NCBI GenBank assembly: GCA_012103505.1
Contig: WLWP01000002.1
Location: 310,001-374,000, forward strand
Reading direction: 5' to 3'
Origin: Pseudomonadales bacterium
GTDB taxonomy: Bacteria > Pseudomonadota > Gammaproteobacteria > Pseudomonadales > Azotimanducaceae
DNA length: 64,000 nucleotides
Shown piece by piece: positions 26,580 through 35,986 of the stretch. Both the position numbers and the translations under genes were made by a program. Every line of letters starts with the position of its first letter. The stretch's first letter is position 1. The notes beneath the pieces are model-generated. The model was not told the origin of the DNA, did no database searches, and worked only from the letters and a program-made list of their open reading frames with translations.

Positions 26580-27482
26580 TTATCCTTTCATACTGGCAAG
26601 GAACTCTAAGGTCCGTTCTTGCGCGCCGTCTTCGGTCGGCATGATCGCTGCGTTGAAGTCGGTAACACCCATATCTTCAAAGCGTTTGATTTCGCCCCGT
26701 AGCGTGTTTTCGTCACCGACGATGGCAATGTCAGCAGGTCCGGCCGCGCCTTCACGATCCAACATCGCTCGATAGCTCGGCAATTGGCCGTAAATAGTCA
26801 ACGTCTCGGCAATTGTTGCCCGTGCTTGATCTACATTGGTGGTCAAGACAATTGGTAAACCAGCAACGACAGTTGGATCCGCATTACCCGCATCGCGTAA
26901 GGACGGCAGTATGTGTGAATCCATGGTCTTGGGACCAACCATCCAAGTGTTCGTACCGTCTGCCATTTGCGCCGCGAGTTTCAACATGACGGGTCCTAGT
27001 GCGGCGACGACAACAGGCAGTCGATCTGCGCCAGGAACGGTTAAATCCACACCTTGCACCCGATAATGTTCACCTTGGAAATTTGCTTGTTCGCCCCGAG
27101 CAAGCGGCATTAGTACACTCAGATATTCACGCATATGCTTAGCGGGCTTGTCGTAGGACATACCGAGCATCGTTTCAATCACAATCTGGTGTGACAGCCC
27201 GATCCCTAGTGTGAATCGATTGTTCGAAGCCGCTGCCGTTGTTAATGCCTGTTGTGCAATCGCGGTGGGATGTCGTGGATAAGTTGGCGTCACCGCGGTA
27301 CCTAGGCCAATCGTTTTAGTTTCACGACCTATTAACGCAAGTGTTGAGATCGCATCAAAACCAAAAATATTAGCGAGCCAAACGTTGTCTAAACCCTTCG
27401 CCTCGGCGTTTTTAGCGATGTTGATCACATCATCTAAGGTTGCGTTCGTGCCATCCGCGCCAATCATTGTGCCAATTCTCAT
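26580..27482 (-). CDS. LLM class F420-dependent oxidoreductase
   Basis: About 300 residues from ATG 27482 (MRIGTMIGADG); a GTG at 27497 is also in frame. Family blocks are 'NAEAKGLDNVWLANIFGFDA', 'TIGLGTAVTPTYPRHPTAIAQQALTTAAASNNRFTLGIGLSHQIVIETMLG' and 'LPVVVAALGPVMLKLAAQMADGTNTWMVGPKTM', as in mycobacterial F420-dependent oxidoreductases. It probably reduces or oxidises a hydride acceptor with F420. It is first in the minus-strand operon and faces fno across a 120-base promoter region. Confidence 0.9.
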   Translation of the reverse strand: MRIGTMIGADGTNATLDDVINIAKNAEAKGLDNVWLANIFGFDAISTLALIGRETKTIGLGTAVTPTYPRHPTAIAQQALTTAAASNNRFTLGIGLSHQIVIETMLGMSYDKPAKHMREYLSVLMPLARGEQANFQGEHYRVQGVDLTVPGADRLPVVVAALGPVMLKLAAQMADGTNTWMVGPKTMDSHILPSLRDAGNADPTVVAGLPIVLTTNVDQARATIAETLTIYGQLPSYRAMLDREGAAGPADIAIVGDENTLRGEIKRFEDMGVTDFNAAIMPTEDGAQERTLEFLASMKG

Positions 27483-27539
27483 ATCTTTGTTCGTCACTCG
27501 TAAAAATTTGAGGCAAGAGCGTCCATCACTCCTGCGTTT

Positions 27540-27554
27540 AATTCAAGCTGAATT
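27540..27554. promoter_or_regulatory. inverted repeat in the divergent F420 promoter region
   Basis: AATTCA and TGAATT flank AGC in the space between the luciferase-like operon and fno. A CATAAT box at 27560-27565 could serve as a -10 for fno, with TTTAAT 17 bases upstream as a weak -35. The repeat overlaps this region and could bind a regulator of both directions. Confidence 0.25.
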
Positions 27555-27605
27555 GGCGGCATAATCCGGCGCCTTATTTTCTTAACTTCTTAAAGGTATC
27601 CATAA

Positions 27606-28274
27606 ATGTCAGAGTCTGACAAAGAAACCATCGCCATCTTGGGCGGAACAGGTGACCTCGGCACTGGTCTCGCAATTCGCTGGTCGAAAGCGGGTTACAA
27701 AATTGTGATTGGGTCACGAACGTTAGAGAAAGCCCAAACAGCGGTTGCCGCGCTGCAGGAGATCAGCCCTGAAACACCGGCTGAGGCTATGGAAAACCTG
27801 GACGCCTCAGGCGCGGGGGACATCGTCGTTTTAACCGTACCTGCCGAGCACCAGATATCCACGCTCGATTACGTTAAGGCCAATTTGACCGGCAAGATCC
27901 TAATCGACGTAACAGTACCGCTGGTGCCACCAAAGGTCGGCACCGTGCAGTTACCCCCAGAGGGAAGTGCGGGTAAGCGAGCACAAGAATTTTTAGGTGA
28001 AGACGTCATGGTAGTCACGGCCTACCAAAACATTGCAGCCCACCTTCTGCAGCAGGATGTCACGATCGAATGTGACGTACTGGTATGTGGCAACAAAAAA
28101 GCAGCACGCGAAAAGGTCATCCAGTTGACTAAAGAAGCCGGTATGAATGGTTGGCATGCCGGTCCGGTGGCAAACTCAGCGGCTGCAGAAGCGCTCACTT
28201 CCATCCTTATCCAGATCAACCGTGGTGGTATCTTGTCCCACTCAGGTATCAAAATAATTGGTCAGGAACACTGA
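27606..28274 (+). CDS. fno: NADPH-dependent F420 reductase
   Basis: A 222-residue enzyme that moves hydride between NADPH and F420. The Rossmann motif is 'IAILGGTGDLGTGLAIRWSKAGYKIVIGSR' at the N-terminus, with GSRTLEKAQ fitting NADP. 'VLTVPAEHQISTL', 'LIDVTVPLVPP' and 'VVTAYQNIAAHLL' are the other Fno blocks. Its TGA overlaps the cofE ATG by one base. It supplies reduced F420 to the luciferase-like enzymes encoded on the other side of the promoter region. Confidence 0.93.
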   Translation: MSESDKETIAILGGTGDLGTGLAIRWSKAGYKIVIGSRTLEKAQTAVAALQEISPETPAEAMENLDASGAGDIVVLTVPAEHQISTLDYVKANLTGKILIDVTVPLVPPKVGTVQLPPEGSAGKRAQEFLGEDVMVVTAYQNIAAHLLQQDVTIECDVLVCGNKKAAREKVIQLTKEAGMNGWHAGPVANSAAAEALTSILIQINRGGILSHSGIKIIGQEH

Positions 28275-29041
28275 TGACAACACCTGGCTTTGCCGTCGTT
28301 CCCGTCTCCGGTATGCCTATGGTGGAGCCTGGGGACGATCTCTGCGCCCAAATCCTCGACGCATTGCAACGCAATGAACTCAATTTGGTGAATGGCGACG
28401 TTATTTGTATCGCGCAAAAAGTTGTCTCTAAAGCCGAAGGACAACTGATTGACTTGAACGACGTCACGCCCTCCCAAAGGGCGATCGCGCTGGGCGAAGA
28501 AACTGAAAAGGATCCACGCCTGGTTGAGCTCATCCTGCAAGAATCCACAGACATCCTGCGCCAACGAATTGGCGTACTCATTGTGCGGCACAAGCTCGGC
28601 ATGGTCGGTGCCCACGCCGGTATTGATCAATCGAATGTCGATCACGAAGGCGGAGAAAAAGCACTGCTCCTGCCCAAGGATCCAGATGCCAGCGCCCGCA
28701 ATCTAGCGAGCGCAATCAGCGAACGCCTAGGTGTCTCGGTCGGAATCATAATCACAGATTCGCACAATCGCCCTTGGCGTATGGGCACAATCGGCGCGGC
28801 TATTGGCTGCGCGGGGATTACAGTTTTGGACGATCACCGTGGTGGCGAAGATGTTTATGGTCGCGAACTGAAAGTGACCCTCATCAATCGCGCAGATGCC
28901 CTGGCCGCTGCCGCCACACTTGTGATGGGTGAAACCACAGAAAAAATTCCGCTCGCACTGATCCGTGGATTGCCTAGTGAAAACAGTGAGCAAGCGGCCG
29001 CAGACATTAACCGCCCACTGGAAGAAGACCTCTTTAGATAG
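28274..29041 (+). CDS. cofE: coenzyme F420-0:L-glutamate ligase (CofE)
   Basis: GTP-dependent ligase adding gamma-linked glutamates to F420-0, 255 residues from ATG 28274. A longer frame upstream overlaps fno and is rejected. Features are 'VNGDVICIAQKVVSKAEGQLIDL', 'RQRIGVLIVRHKLGMVGAHAGIDQSNVD', 'ITDSHNRPWRMGTIGAAIGCAGITVLDDHRG' and 'TLVMGETTEKIPLALIRG'. It ends where the ligase domain ends, so the FMN-reductase domain of actinobacterial FbiB is missing. Confidence 0.95.
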   Translation: MTTPGFAVVPVSGMPMVEPGDDLCAQILDALQRNELNLVNGDVICIAQKVVSKAEGQLIDLNDVTPSQRAIALGEETEKDPRLVELILQESTDILRQRIGVLIVRHKLGMVGAHAGIDQSNVDHEGGEKALLLPKDPDASARNLASAISERLGVSVGIIITDSHNRPWRMGTIGAAIGCAGITVLDDHRGGEDVYGRELKVTLINRADALAAAATLVMGETTEKIPLALIRGLPSENSEQAAADINRPLEEDLFR

Positions 29042-29049
29042 GGTTTGAT

Positions 29050-30024
29050 GTGTCAAAAACCTCGATCAATCACAAGCAAAAAATACTGGCAATCACCGGT
29101 GGCGTGGGTGGTGCGAAGTTGGCACTTGGATTGTCGAAGGTGCTCACTGAGGACGAACTCCTCTTTGCAGTGAACACAGGTGATGACTTTGAACACCTGG
29201 GCTTGCACATTTCACCAGACATCGACTCGCTCACGTATGCCCTCGCAGAGGAAAATAACCAGGAGCTCGGTTGGGGCAGACAGGGTGAAACCTGGCAGTT
29301 CATCGAATCCCTCGACGCACTCGGCGGCGAATCATGGTTCCGCCTTGGCGACAAGGACATGGCTCTCCACACGCACAGAACCCAACTTCTCAATTCCGGT
29401 GCCACGTTAACCGAGGCGACATCAGCAATAACGAGCGCAATGCAAATCTCGCACACTGTGGCGCCAATGACTGACGCACCCGTGCGCACTATTGTGCATT
29501 CAGACCAAGGCGATCTCGCGTTCCAACACTATTTTGTTCGTGAGCAGTGTCAGCCCGCCGTTACAGGTTTTAGTTTTAATGGCCTAACGGAAGCAAAATT
29601 AAATCCAGCGATTGAAGCTTGGCTCGAGGGATGCACAGGTATTGTCATCTGTCCCAGTAACCCCTATGTCTCGGTTGACCCTCTCCTAAAACTCGACGGC
29701 TTTGCAGAACGGCTGAGAAATCTTCCTGTAGTCGCCATATCCCCGATCGTGGGGGGGATCGCGATTAAGGGCCCTGCGGCCAAAATGATGGCGGAATTAA
29801 ATGTACCCGCCAGCGCTCAGGCTGTCGCCGAGCACTATAAACACCACTATCCTGGGTTGATGAATGGCTTTGTCGTCGACAAAACTGACGCGATAGAAGC
29901 AGCGACGATCACAAATGGCTTAAAAATTCCAACTATCGTGACTAATTCCATCATGGTAACGTTGCAAGATCGTGTGGACTTAGCCCACGCGACACTTGGG
30001 TTTTTACGCGATTTGGCACCCTGA
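29050..30024 (+). CDS. cofD: 2-phospho-L-lactate transferase (CofD)
   Basis: Joins the phosphorylated three-carbon linker from its GDP derivative to the deazaflavin Fo. The 324-residue product has the CofD nucleotide motif 'ITGGVGGAKLALGL' near residue 16, 'FAVNTGDDFEHLGLHISPDIDSLTYALA', 'RLGDKDMALHTHRT' and 'IVICPSNPYVSVDPLL'. The GTG at 29050 begins the frame. It follows cofE by eight bases. Confidence 0.95.
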   Translation: MSKTSINHKQKILAITGGVGGAKLALGLSKVLTEDELLFAVNTGDDFEHLGLHISPDIDSLTYALAEENNQELGWGRQGETWQFIESLDALGGESWFRLGDKDMALHTHRTQLLNSGATLTEATSAITSAMQISHTVAPMTDAPVRTIVHSDQGDLAFQHYFVREQCQPAVTGFSFNGLTEAKLNPAIEAWLEGCTGIVICPSNPYVSVDPLLKLDGFAERLRNLPVVAISPIVGGIAIKGPAAKMMAELNVPASAQAVAEHYKHHYPGLMNGFVVDKTDAIEAATITNGLKIPTIVTNSIMVTLQDRVDLAHATLGFLRDLAP

Positions 30025-30128
30025 GGCCAAATTTCGTAACTCGGTTTCGGCAACTCAGTCGTGCAGCCGCTAAAGGGCACGAATAGGGGTCGAACAACCG
30101 CACTATTAACTAAATATGGGAGAGGCCA

Positions 30129-30794
30129 ATGTGGGCAATCGTTCCCGTTAAGACGTTTGATCGAGCGAAACAACGTCTAGCTAACGTTTTAAACGAAGAA
30201 GAACGACGCTCATTGATGATGGCCATGGCACGCGACGTGCTGACCTGTCTGTCTACCTGTTCAAATCTTTCCGGCATCCTTATCGTTTCCCGTGCACCTG
30301 AAGCAGACGCATTGGCGCAAACTTTTGCGACTGAACGTTTTGCTGAAAGCCCCGATGCGAATCTACCCGAATCACTTGAACAAGCGACTCAACATCTGAT
30401 AGCTAACTTTGACGCCAAGGGTGTCATCGTCGTGCCAGCAGATGTGCCCGGCATACTACCCGACGAACTTGATGCAATACTCAGCGCGCATGAAGACATA
30501 ACGATCATGCCCGATGCCGAAAATGTGGGCACCAACGGTTTGATTTGCTCGCCGCCGGGGCGCATTCCCTACGTCTTCGACGGCAAGAGTTTCAAACCTC
30601 ATGTTGATGCTGCCTTCGCATCTGGGGTCACGCCAAGAATAGTTCCCGGTTCCCGGTTCACGCTGGATATCGATCTGCCAGCAGATTTGCTTACGCTTTG
30701 CGAAACCGCACCGAATAGTCAGACAGCCACCTATCTCGAACGAGACGGCATAACTCAGCGCCTGAAGAGCCATTCAAACTCCCATTCTGGATAA
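30129..30794 (+). CDS. cofC: 2-phospho-L-lactate (or analogue) guanylyltransferase (CofC)
   Basis: A 221-residue nucleotidyltransferase that activates the three-carbon linker with GTP. 'AIVPVKTFDRAKQRLANVLNEEER' is the N-terminal signature; 'GVIVVPADVPGILPDEL' and the C-terminal 'GSRFTLDIDLPADLLTL' are also diagnostic. Homologues use 2-phospholactate, phosphoenolpyruvate or 3-phosphoglycerate, and which one applies is not decided here. The start has a GGGAGAGG site. A 104-base gap separates it from cofD. Confidence 0.93.
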   Translation: MWAIVPVKTFDRAKQRLANVLNEEERRSLMMAMARDVLTCLSTCSNLSGILIVSRAPEADALAQTFATERFAESPDANLPESLEQATQHLIANFDAKGVIVVPADVPGILPDELDAILSAHEDITIMPDAENVGTNGLICSPPGRIPYVFDGKSFKPHVDAAFASGVTPRIVPGSRFTLDIDLPADLLTLCETAPNSQTATYLERDGITQRLKSHSNSHSG

Positions 30795-30797
30795 CAC

Positions 30798-33269
30798 ATG
30801 ATTGATCAAATTCTAGAGCGCGCCCTCGACGGCGTCGCACCCTCGCACGATGAAGCGCTGGCCCTCGCAGACTTTGACAACACTCGAGCCCTAGCTGATG
30901 TGGCTCAAGTCATCCGTGACCGCGGCTTCAATAACGTGGTCACTTACTCCAAGAAAGTTTTCATCCCTTTAACCCATTTGTGTCGTGATGTTTGTCATTA
31001 CTGCACGTTTGCAACCGTACCGCGTAAAGTTAAAGCCCCCTACATGAGCATCGATGAAGTGCTCGAAGTAGCGCGTCACGGCCAAGCAATGGGATGCAAG
31101 GAAGCGTTGTTCACACTAGGTGAGAAGCCAGAGCTACGCTACAAAGCAGCTCGAGAGGCTCTCGCGGAGATGGGCTACGAATCGACCACCGACTATCTGT
31201 TTGCCGCGGCAGAGGCTGTCTTTAAAGAGACCGGATTACTGCCTCACTTAAACCCCGGCAACCTCGAACCAGAAGAGCTCGAACGCTTGAAATCGGTTTC
31301 ACCTAGCATGGGTATTATGCTCGAGTCTGCATCTGACCGACTGACCGAAAAAGGCATGCCGCACTACGGCTCACCGGACAAAATCCCTGCCGTACGGCTA
31401 GAAACATTGCGCAACGCCGGTAAGGCAAAGGTACCGTTTACGACGGGCATCCTCATCGGCATCGGCGAAACAAGACAAGAGCGTGTCGAAAGTCTGCTTG
31501 CGATAAGAGAGATCCAGAACGAGTACGGCCATATTCAAGAGATCATCGTGCAGAATTTCCGCGCCAAAGAAGAGACCAAAATGGTCAACGCGCCGGAGCC
31601 AGATCTAAACGAACTACTGTGGACGATCGCTATCGCGAGGATTCTCTTTGGCGCCACAATGAGCGTTCAAGCACCACCCAATCTGAGCCCTGGTGTACTA
31701 CCACAAATTGTTCATGCTGGGATTAACGACTGGGGCGGCGTCTCCCCCGTTACGCCGGACTTCGTCAACCCCGAAGCGCCGTGGCCACAATTGGCAGACC
31801 TCACACGCGAAACCGCAGTCGCTGGTAAATTCCTAACCGAACGCCTGACCATCTATTCCGACTACGCACGAGATCTCGATAGTTGGGTACACCCTGATTT
31901 GCATGTACGCGTACTCGAGATGATCGACGGCGAAGGTATGCCCCGCGTAGACGAATGGTGTCCAGGTGATGTCGACATGCCACCGCCAACTGACATCATG
32001 ACAGCAATCATGGACGCGCCATCACATGTATCAGCTGACGTCCAAGAGATTATCGACAAGGTCGGTACCGAAGACTTGACCGAACCCGATATCGTGCGGC
32101 TCTTCCAAGCTAGGGGTGATGATTTCACGGCAGTTACTCAGGCCGCAGATCGGCTCCGTCGTAGCGTCAACAACGACACCGTGAGCTTTGTTGTTAACCG
32201 CAACATAAACTACACAAATATTTGCTACTTCAAGTGCCAGTTCTGTGCATTCTCAAAAGGTAAGCTCGCCGAAAATCTACGCGGACGACCCTACGATTTG
32301 TCTGAAGAGGAAATAACGAGACGAGTCCAGGAAGCATGGGATCGGGGCGGGACGGAAGTCTGCATGCAGGGCGGTATTCACCCCGAATACACTGGCGAAA
32401 CCTATGTCGAGATCCTGAAGACCGTTAAAAGAGCAGTACCGGAAATGCATATCCATGCCTTTTCACCACTCGAGGTCTGGCAGGGTGCGGCAACCCTAGA
32501 TATGGAGTTAGTCCCGTATCTCGAAATGCTCAAGGAAGCAGGACTCGGCACCCTACCAGGAACTGCCGCAGAAATTCTTGATGACGAAATCCGCGCAGTG
32601 ATCTGTGCCGACAAGATCAATACCAGCCAATGGTTGGATGTTATGCGTGCATCTCACAGCGTTGGTTTCAACACGACGGCGACCATCATGTACGGTCACG
32701 TCGAAGGATATCAACACTGGGCTCGCCACCTAATGCGCGTTCGTGACTTACAAAAAGAAACCGGCGGCTTTACAGAATTCGTGCCGCTACCTTTTGTGCA
32801 TATGGAAGCGCCCATGTATCTGAAAGGCAAAGCTCGCAAAGGTCCGACCTTCCGAGAAACAGTGCTTATGCACTCAGTCGCTCGACTTGCCTTCCACGGC
32901 TATATCGACAACATCCAAGCCAGCTGGGTGAAGATGGGGCATGAAGGTGTGAAAGCATGCCTCAACGCCGGCTGCAACGATCTCGGTGGCACACTCATGA
33001 ACGAGTCGATCAGTCGCGCTGCAGGGACCCAACATGGTCAAGAAACATCGAGCGATGAGATGCGACGCATCATCCGCACGCTAAATCGCAATCCACGGCA
33101 GCGCTCGACCGCTTATGGCAAAGTGACGCAAGAGCGCGAGAGCGCCGGACTGAGCGCTGGCGAGTTGACCGACATCATCAACACACCAGCTCGCAAATAT
33201 GAGCGTAAAACACCCTCTGCAAGCTTGGTTAGGAACGATCTGATTGATGCGGTTAATGTCTCGGGGTAA
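30798..33269 (+). CDS. fbiC: FbiC-type FO synthase, CofG-CofH fusion
   Basis: Makes Fo, the deazaflavin core, from a flavin-pathway pyrimidine and tyrosine. The 823-residue protein holds two radical SAM modules: CofG first, with CX3CX2C at Cys62, Cys66 and Cys69 (LCRDVCHYCTF), and CofH second, with Cys476, Cys480 and Cys483 (ICYFKCQFCAF). This order is that of actinobacterial FbiC. It starts four bases after cofC and closes the F420 operon, so all committed steps of F420 synthesis are present here. Confidence 0.96.
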   Translation: MIDQILERALDGVAPSHDEALALADFDNTRALADVAQVIRDRGFNNVVTYSKKVFIPLTHLCRDVCHYCTFATVPRKVKAPYMSIDEVLEVARHGQAMGCKEALFTLGEKPELRYKAAREALAEMGYESTTDYLFAAAEAVFKETGLLPHLNPGNLEPEELERLKSVSPSMGIMLESASDRLTEKGMPHYGSPDKIPAVRLETLRNAGKAKVPFTTGILIGIGETRQERVESLLAIREIQNEYGHIQEIIVQNFRAKEETKMVNAPEPDLNELLWTIAIARILFGATMSVQAPPNLSPGVLPQIVHAGINDWGGVSPVTPDFVNPEAPWPQLADLTRETAVAGKFLTERLTIYSDYARDLDSWVHPDLHVRVLEMIDGEGMPRVDEWCPGDVDMPPPTDIMTAIMDAPSHVSADVQEIIDKVGTEDLTEPDIVRLFQARGDDFTAVTQAADRLRRSVNNDTVSFVVNRNINYTNICYFKCQFCAFSKGKLAENLRGRPYDLSEEEITRRVQEAWDRGGTEVCMQGGIHPEYTGETYVEILKTVKRAVPEMHIHAFSPLEVWQGAATLDMELVPYLEMLKEAGLGTLPGTAAEILDDEIRAVICADKINTSQWLDVMRASHSVGFNTTATIMYGHVEGYQHWARHLMRVRDLQKETGGFTEFVPLPFVHMEAPMYLKGKARKGPTFRETVLMHSVARLAFHGYIDNIQASWVKMGHEGVKACLNAGCNDLGGTLMNESISRAAGTQHGQETSSDEMRRIIRTLNRNPRQRSTAYGKVTQERESAGLSAGELTDIINTPARKYERKTPSASLVRNDLIDAVNVSG

Positions 33270-33322
33270 GGGTTCTCTTATCCCAACTAGTCAATCTTAA
33301 GAATTTGAGTTAACCCATACTC

Positions 33323-34471
33323 ATGTTCGGCCCACCGCTGACAAAGGACGTTGACGGTCTCCGCGATGCTTACCTGGAATCAGCCAGCCGAGCCGAGGGT
33401 ACCAACGATTTCGGTTCGCGAGACTTTATCGAGCCGTTAGATATCATGTTGGGCGACCTGGTTAGGCGCGCGCATCTGACCGCATTTGGTCATCTTTTAG
33501 CACGCTACTATCTCAAACAGATATTGCGCATGCGGCTCAAGATCCAGCGTGCAGCACCCGCTAGCGAATCGATTGTGCAACGCCCGATCTTCATTCTAGG
33601 CTTACCGAGAACGGGTACGACGCTCTTACACGAACTCCTGTCCCAGCACGAAGACTTACGCGCACCGACCTTTCATGAATCCCATCACTATCCGAACCAT
33701 AATTGGCGTGAGCCGTTCGCAAAGGCGCTGACCCACGCGCAACTTTTCGTAGTCGATAGGTTAGCGCCAGCGTTCAAACGCATACACGAACTTCGCGCAT
33801 ACGGGCCACATGAATGCGTGTCGATACAAGGATATGCACTGCGCAGCATGCAATTCCACGTCGCATTTCGACTCCCTCTATACAACCAGTGGATGATGTC
33901 GAACTTTGACTGGGGTCCGGCATACCGGATGCACTCCCGATACCTATCACAGCTATCCCAAAGCGGGGAGCGATGGGTCCTCAAAGCACCCGGCCACATG
34001 CTGGGACTAGATGCTCTGATCGAGCAGTATCCAGACGCTCTGTTCATCCAAACACACAGAAATCCATTGGAAGTAATCCCGTCTATGGCGAGCCTCACAC
34101 TCAGCCTAAGACGCATGGCCAGTCGAGACCTCAACCCCCGCGAGATCGGACACGATGTCAACAAACTCTGGCACAAAGGCATAACCACAGTCCTAGAAAA
34201 AAGAAAAACCGATCCAGCCGTCGACGCGAAGTTCATCGACATTCACTATCAGGAACTGATTAACGATCCTGCCAACACATTGGAGCGCATCGCACGGTTC
34301 GTGAAGCTCGACTGGCAAGAACCTAACACCCAATCAGTACAGACCTACCTTGATGCAAATCCTAGGCAGCGACACGGTAAGCACACCTACGATCTCGAGC
34401 AATTCGACCTTGAAGCCGACACGCTTACAGGTATGTATGAGGAGTATCAGCTCGCCTATCTTCAGCGCTAG
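33323..34471 (+). CDS. sulfotransferase family protein
   Basis: A 382-residue protein with the PAPS 5'-phosphosulfate loop 'PIFILGLPRTGTTLLHELLSQHEDLRAPTFHE' near residue 89, and the 3'-phosphate region 'LFIQTHRNPLEVIPSMASL'. 'RWVLKAPGHMLGLDALIEQYPDA' is typical of this bacterial subfamily. It transfers sulfate to an alcohol or sugar, substrate unknown. It follows the F420 operon by 53 bases and may be cotranscribed. Confidence 0.92.
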   Translation: MFGPPLTKDVDGLRDAYLESASRAEGTNDFGSRDFIEPLDIMLGDLVRRAHLTAFGHLLARYYLKQILRMRLKIQRAAPASESIVQRPIFILGLPRTGTTLLHELLSQHEDLRAPTFHESHHYPNHNWREPFAKALTHAQLFVVDRLAPAFKRIHELRAYGPHECVSIQGYALRSMQFHVAFRLPLYNQWMMSNFDWGPAYRMHSRYLSQLSQSGERWVLKAPGHMLGLDALIEQYPDALFIQTHRNPLEVIPSMASLTLSLRRMASRDLNPREIGHDVNKLWHKGITTVLEKRKTDPAVDAKFIDIHYQELINDPANTLERIARFVKLDWQEPNTQSVQTYLDANPRQRHGKHTYDLEQFDLEADTLTGMYEEYQLAYLQR

Positions 34472-34502
34472 GCGGCTAAACTTTCGAGACAGGAAGGACA
34501 CG

Positions 34503-34988
34503 ATGACGAAGGTCAAAATCGCACCCGCTTCCCCCGATGACTGGCAGTGGATCTTAGCCAACTCAGAATCGGTCGGCGGACCCACGGTCGTTAGTCGCGG
34601 CATTCTTCACACGCTCGCTGAGCATGCCGGGTTTGTGGCAACGGACCATGGAGAACGAATCGGCTTTGCCATACTCAGGTTCAGTGAAGACGACCCGGAG
34701 CTGCTCGCTATTGCTTCAGTCACTCAACGGCGCGGGGTTGGGACAGAACTCATCAAGCACTGCGAAGACATTTGCAAAGCAAACAACCACGCTCGTATCT
34801 GGTTGTGCACGACTAACGATAATCTAGGCGCCATCCGCTTCTACCAACGGCGGGGATATTCACTATCTGAGTTGCGGTCCGGTGCGTTTGAGGAAGTCAA
34901 ACGCCTCAAAAATATCCAGGGTGAAATCGTTGGAGATTTTGGTATCCCCATCCGTGATGAGCTAACGCTTGAAAAACACCTGTCCTAA
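34503..34988 (+). CDS. GNAT family N-acetyltransferase
   Basis: A 161-residue acetyltransferase from ATG 34503, with AGGAAGGA just upstream; the upstream in-frame extension overlaps the sulfotransferase and is rejected. The acetyl-CoA motif is 'ASVTQRRGVGTELIKHCEDICKANNH' and motif B is 'NDNLGAIRFYQRRGYSLSELR'. The substrate is not known. Confidence 0.92.
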   Translation: MTKVKIAPASPDDWQWILANSESVGGPTVVSRGILHTLAEHAGFVATDHGERIGFAILRFSEDDPELLAIASVTQRRGVGTELIKHCEDICKANNHARIWLCTTNDNLGAIRFYQRRGYSLSELRSGAFEEVKRLKNIQGEIVGDFGIPIRDELTLEKHLS

Positions 34989-35010
34989 TCCGAACGCCTA
35001 AACAGAGCAG

Positions 35011-35472
35011 TCAAGAATTTTGAGCGAGCCCCTCGATCTTAGTGACTCGCTTGTCGTGACGTCCGCCAGCAAACTCACTGTCGATGAACGTTTGTAGTAT
35101 GAGAGCGGCGAGTTCGCTTCCGAGCACTCTCTGACCTAAGCAAATGACATTGGCATTGTTATGTTCACGAATCATTTTTGCGGAGAACGCATCGCCCACC
35201 GCTCCTGCGCGGATGCCAGGGATTTTGTTAGCAGAAATCGCCATGCCCTGACCGGTGCCACAGACCAACAAACCCAAGGTAGCGATGTCCTCTGCTTCAC
35301 TCTTCAACAGTGCTCGACAAAGGTCTTGGGCTACATCTGGGTAGTCGACGGATTCACCACTCTCACTCGGACCAAAGCTGTCTGCAACTTCGTAGCCCAT
35401 GTCCTGGAGCAGATCCGAAAGCTGCTCGCGCATCTCGATCCCGCCGTGGTCGCTACCTACATAGAAGCGCAT
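35011..35472 (-). CDS. rpiB: ribose-5-phosphate isomerase B (RpiB/LacAB family)
   Basis: Interconverts ribose-5- and ribulose-5-phosphate. The 153-residue product has 'YVGSDHGGIEMREQL' at the start, the catalytic cysteine in 'LLVCGTGQGMAISANKIPGIRA', and 'EHNNANVICLGQRV'. All are standard RpiB positions. It converges on the acetyltransferase gene. Confidence 0.94.
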   Translation of the reverse strand: MRFYVGSDHGGIEMREQLSDLLQDMGYEVADSFGPSESGESVDYPDVAQDLCRALLKSEAEDIATLGLLVCGTGQGMAISANKIPGIRAGAVGDAFSAKMIREHNNANVICLGQRVLGSELAALILQTFIDSEFAGGRHDKRVTKIEGLAQNS

Positions 35473-35491
35473 ATCAGTCCTTTTTATTGCG

Positions 35492-35872
35492 TCAGGTAGA
35501 ATTTTCGCTAGTTACGAAACGGACCGCTTCGGGGATGGATTTACATACCTTCCACACTGAAGCCCATGGATATTCGTGATAAATATTCTCCATCACCTTC
35601 ACGTGGGTCTCGTATTCAACAACCCACGCAATCCTACGATCGCTCCGTCCCGTCGATGCAATTTTCTGCAACGTGGGCACGCTCTCACGCACACCCTCGT
35701 GCGTAACATCGAAATCACCAGTCCGCATGTCCCAAACAGAACCAGACGTGGCCTCATAATTTTGATGCGACACGCTGCCAGCAAGTGCCTTGGTGATATC
35801 ACCGAGGGTAATTTTGCCCTCACATCTGTGATGGATGACACCCTGGTCGAGATCCCATTCTGTACCTATCAC
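35492..35872 (-). CDS. hypothetical protein, STAS/SpoIIAA-like
   Basis: A 126-residue soluble protein from a GTG with GGAG seven bases upstream. The pattern 'GVIHHRCEGKITLGDITKALAG' then 'SVWDMRTGDFDVT' and 'IAWVVEYETHVKVMENIYHE' resembles SpoIIAA-like (STAS superfamily) domains found in many marine bacteria. Function unknown. It is upstream of rpiB by 19 bases and may be cotranscribed. Confidence 0.7.
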   Translation of the reverse strand: MIGTEWDLDQGVIHHRCEGKITLGDITKALAGSVSHQNYEATSGSVWDMRTGDFDVTHEGVRESVPTLQKIASTGRSDRRIAWVVEYETHVKVMENIYHEYPWASVWKVCKSIPEAVRFVTSENST

Positions 35873-35986
35873 TTATGTTCTCCGTGCCAGTCAGGATCTA
35901 GCATACTGCTATTGACGCGTGGAATGTAAGCGTCAAGGACGGCAACTGAACTCGCATCTGCCTCGACAAAAGTCCAAGCTTGTACC

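Noticed and set aside
33688..34242. 184-codon minus-strand ORF opposite the sulfotransferase
   Set aside because: Shadow of a clear sulfotransferase gene; no domain, no start signal.
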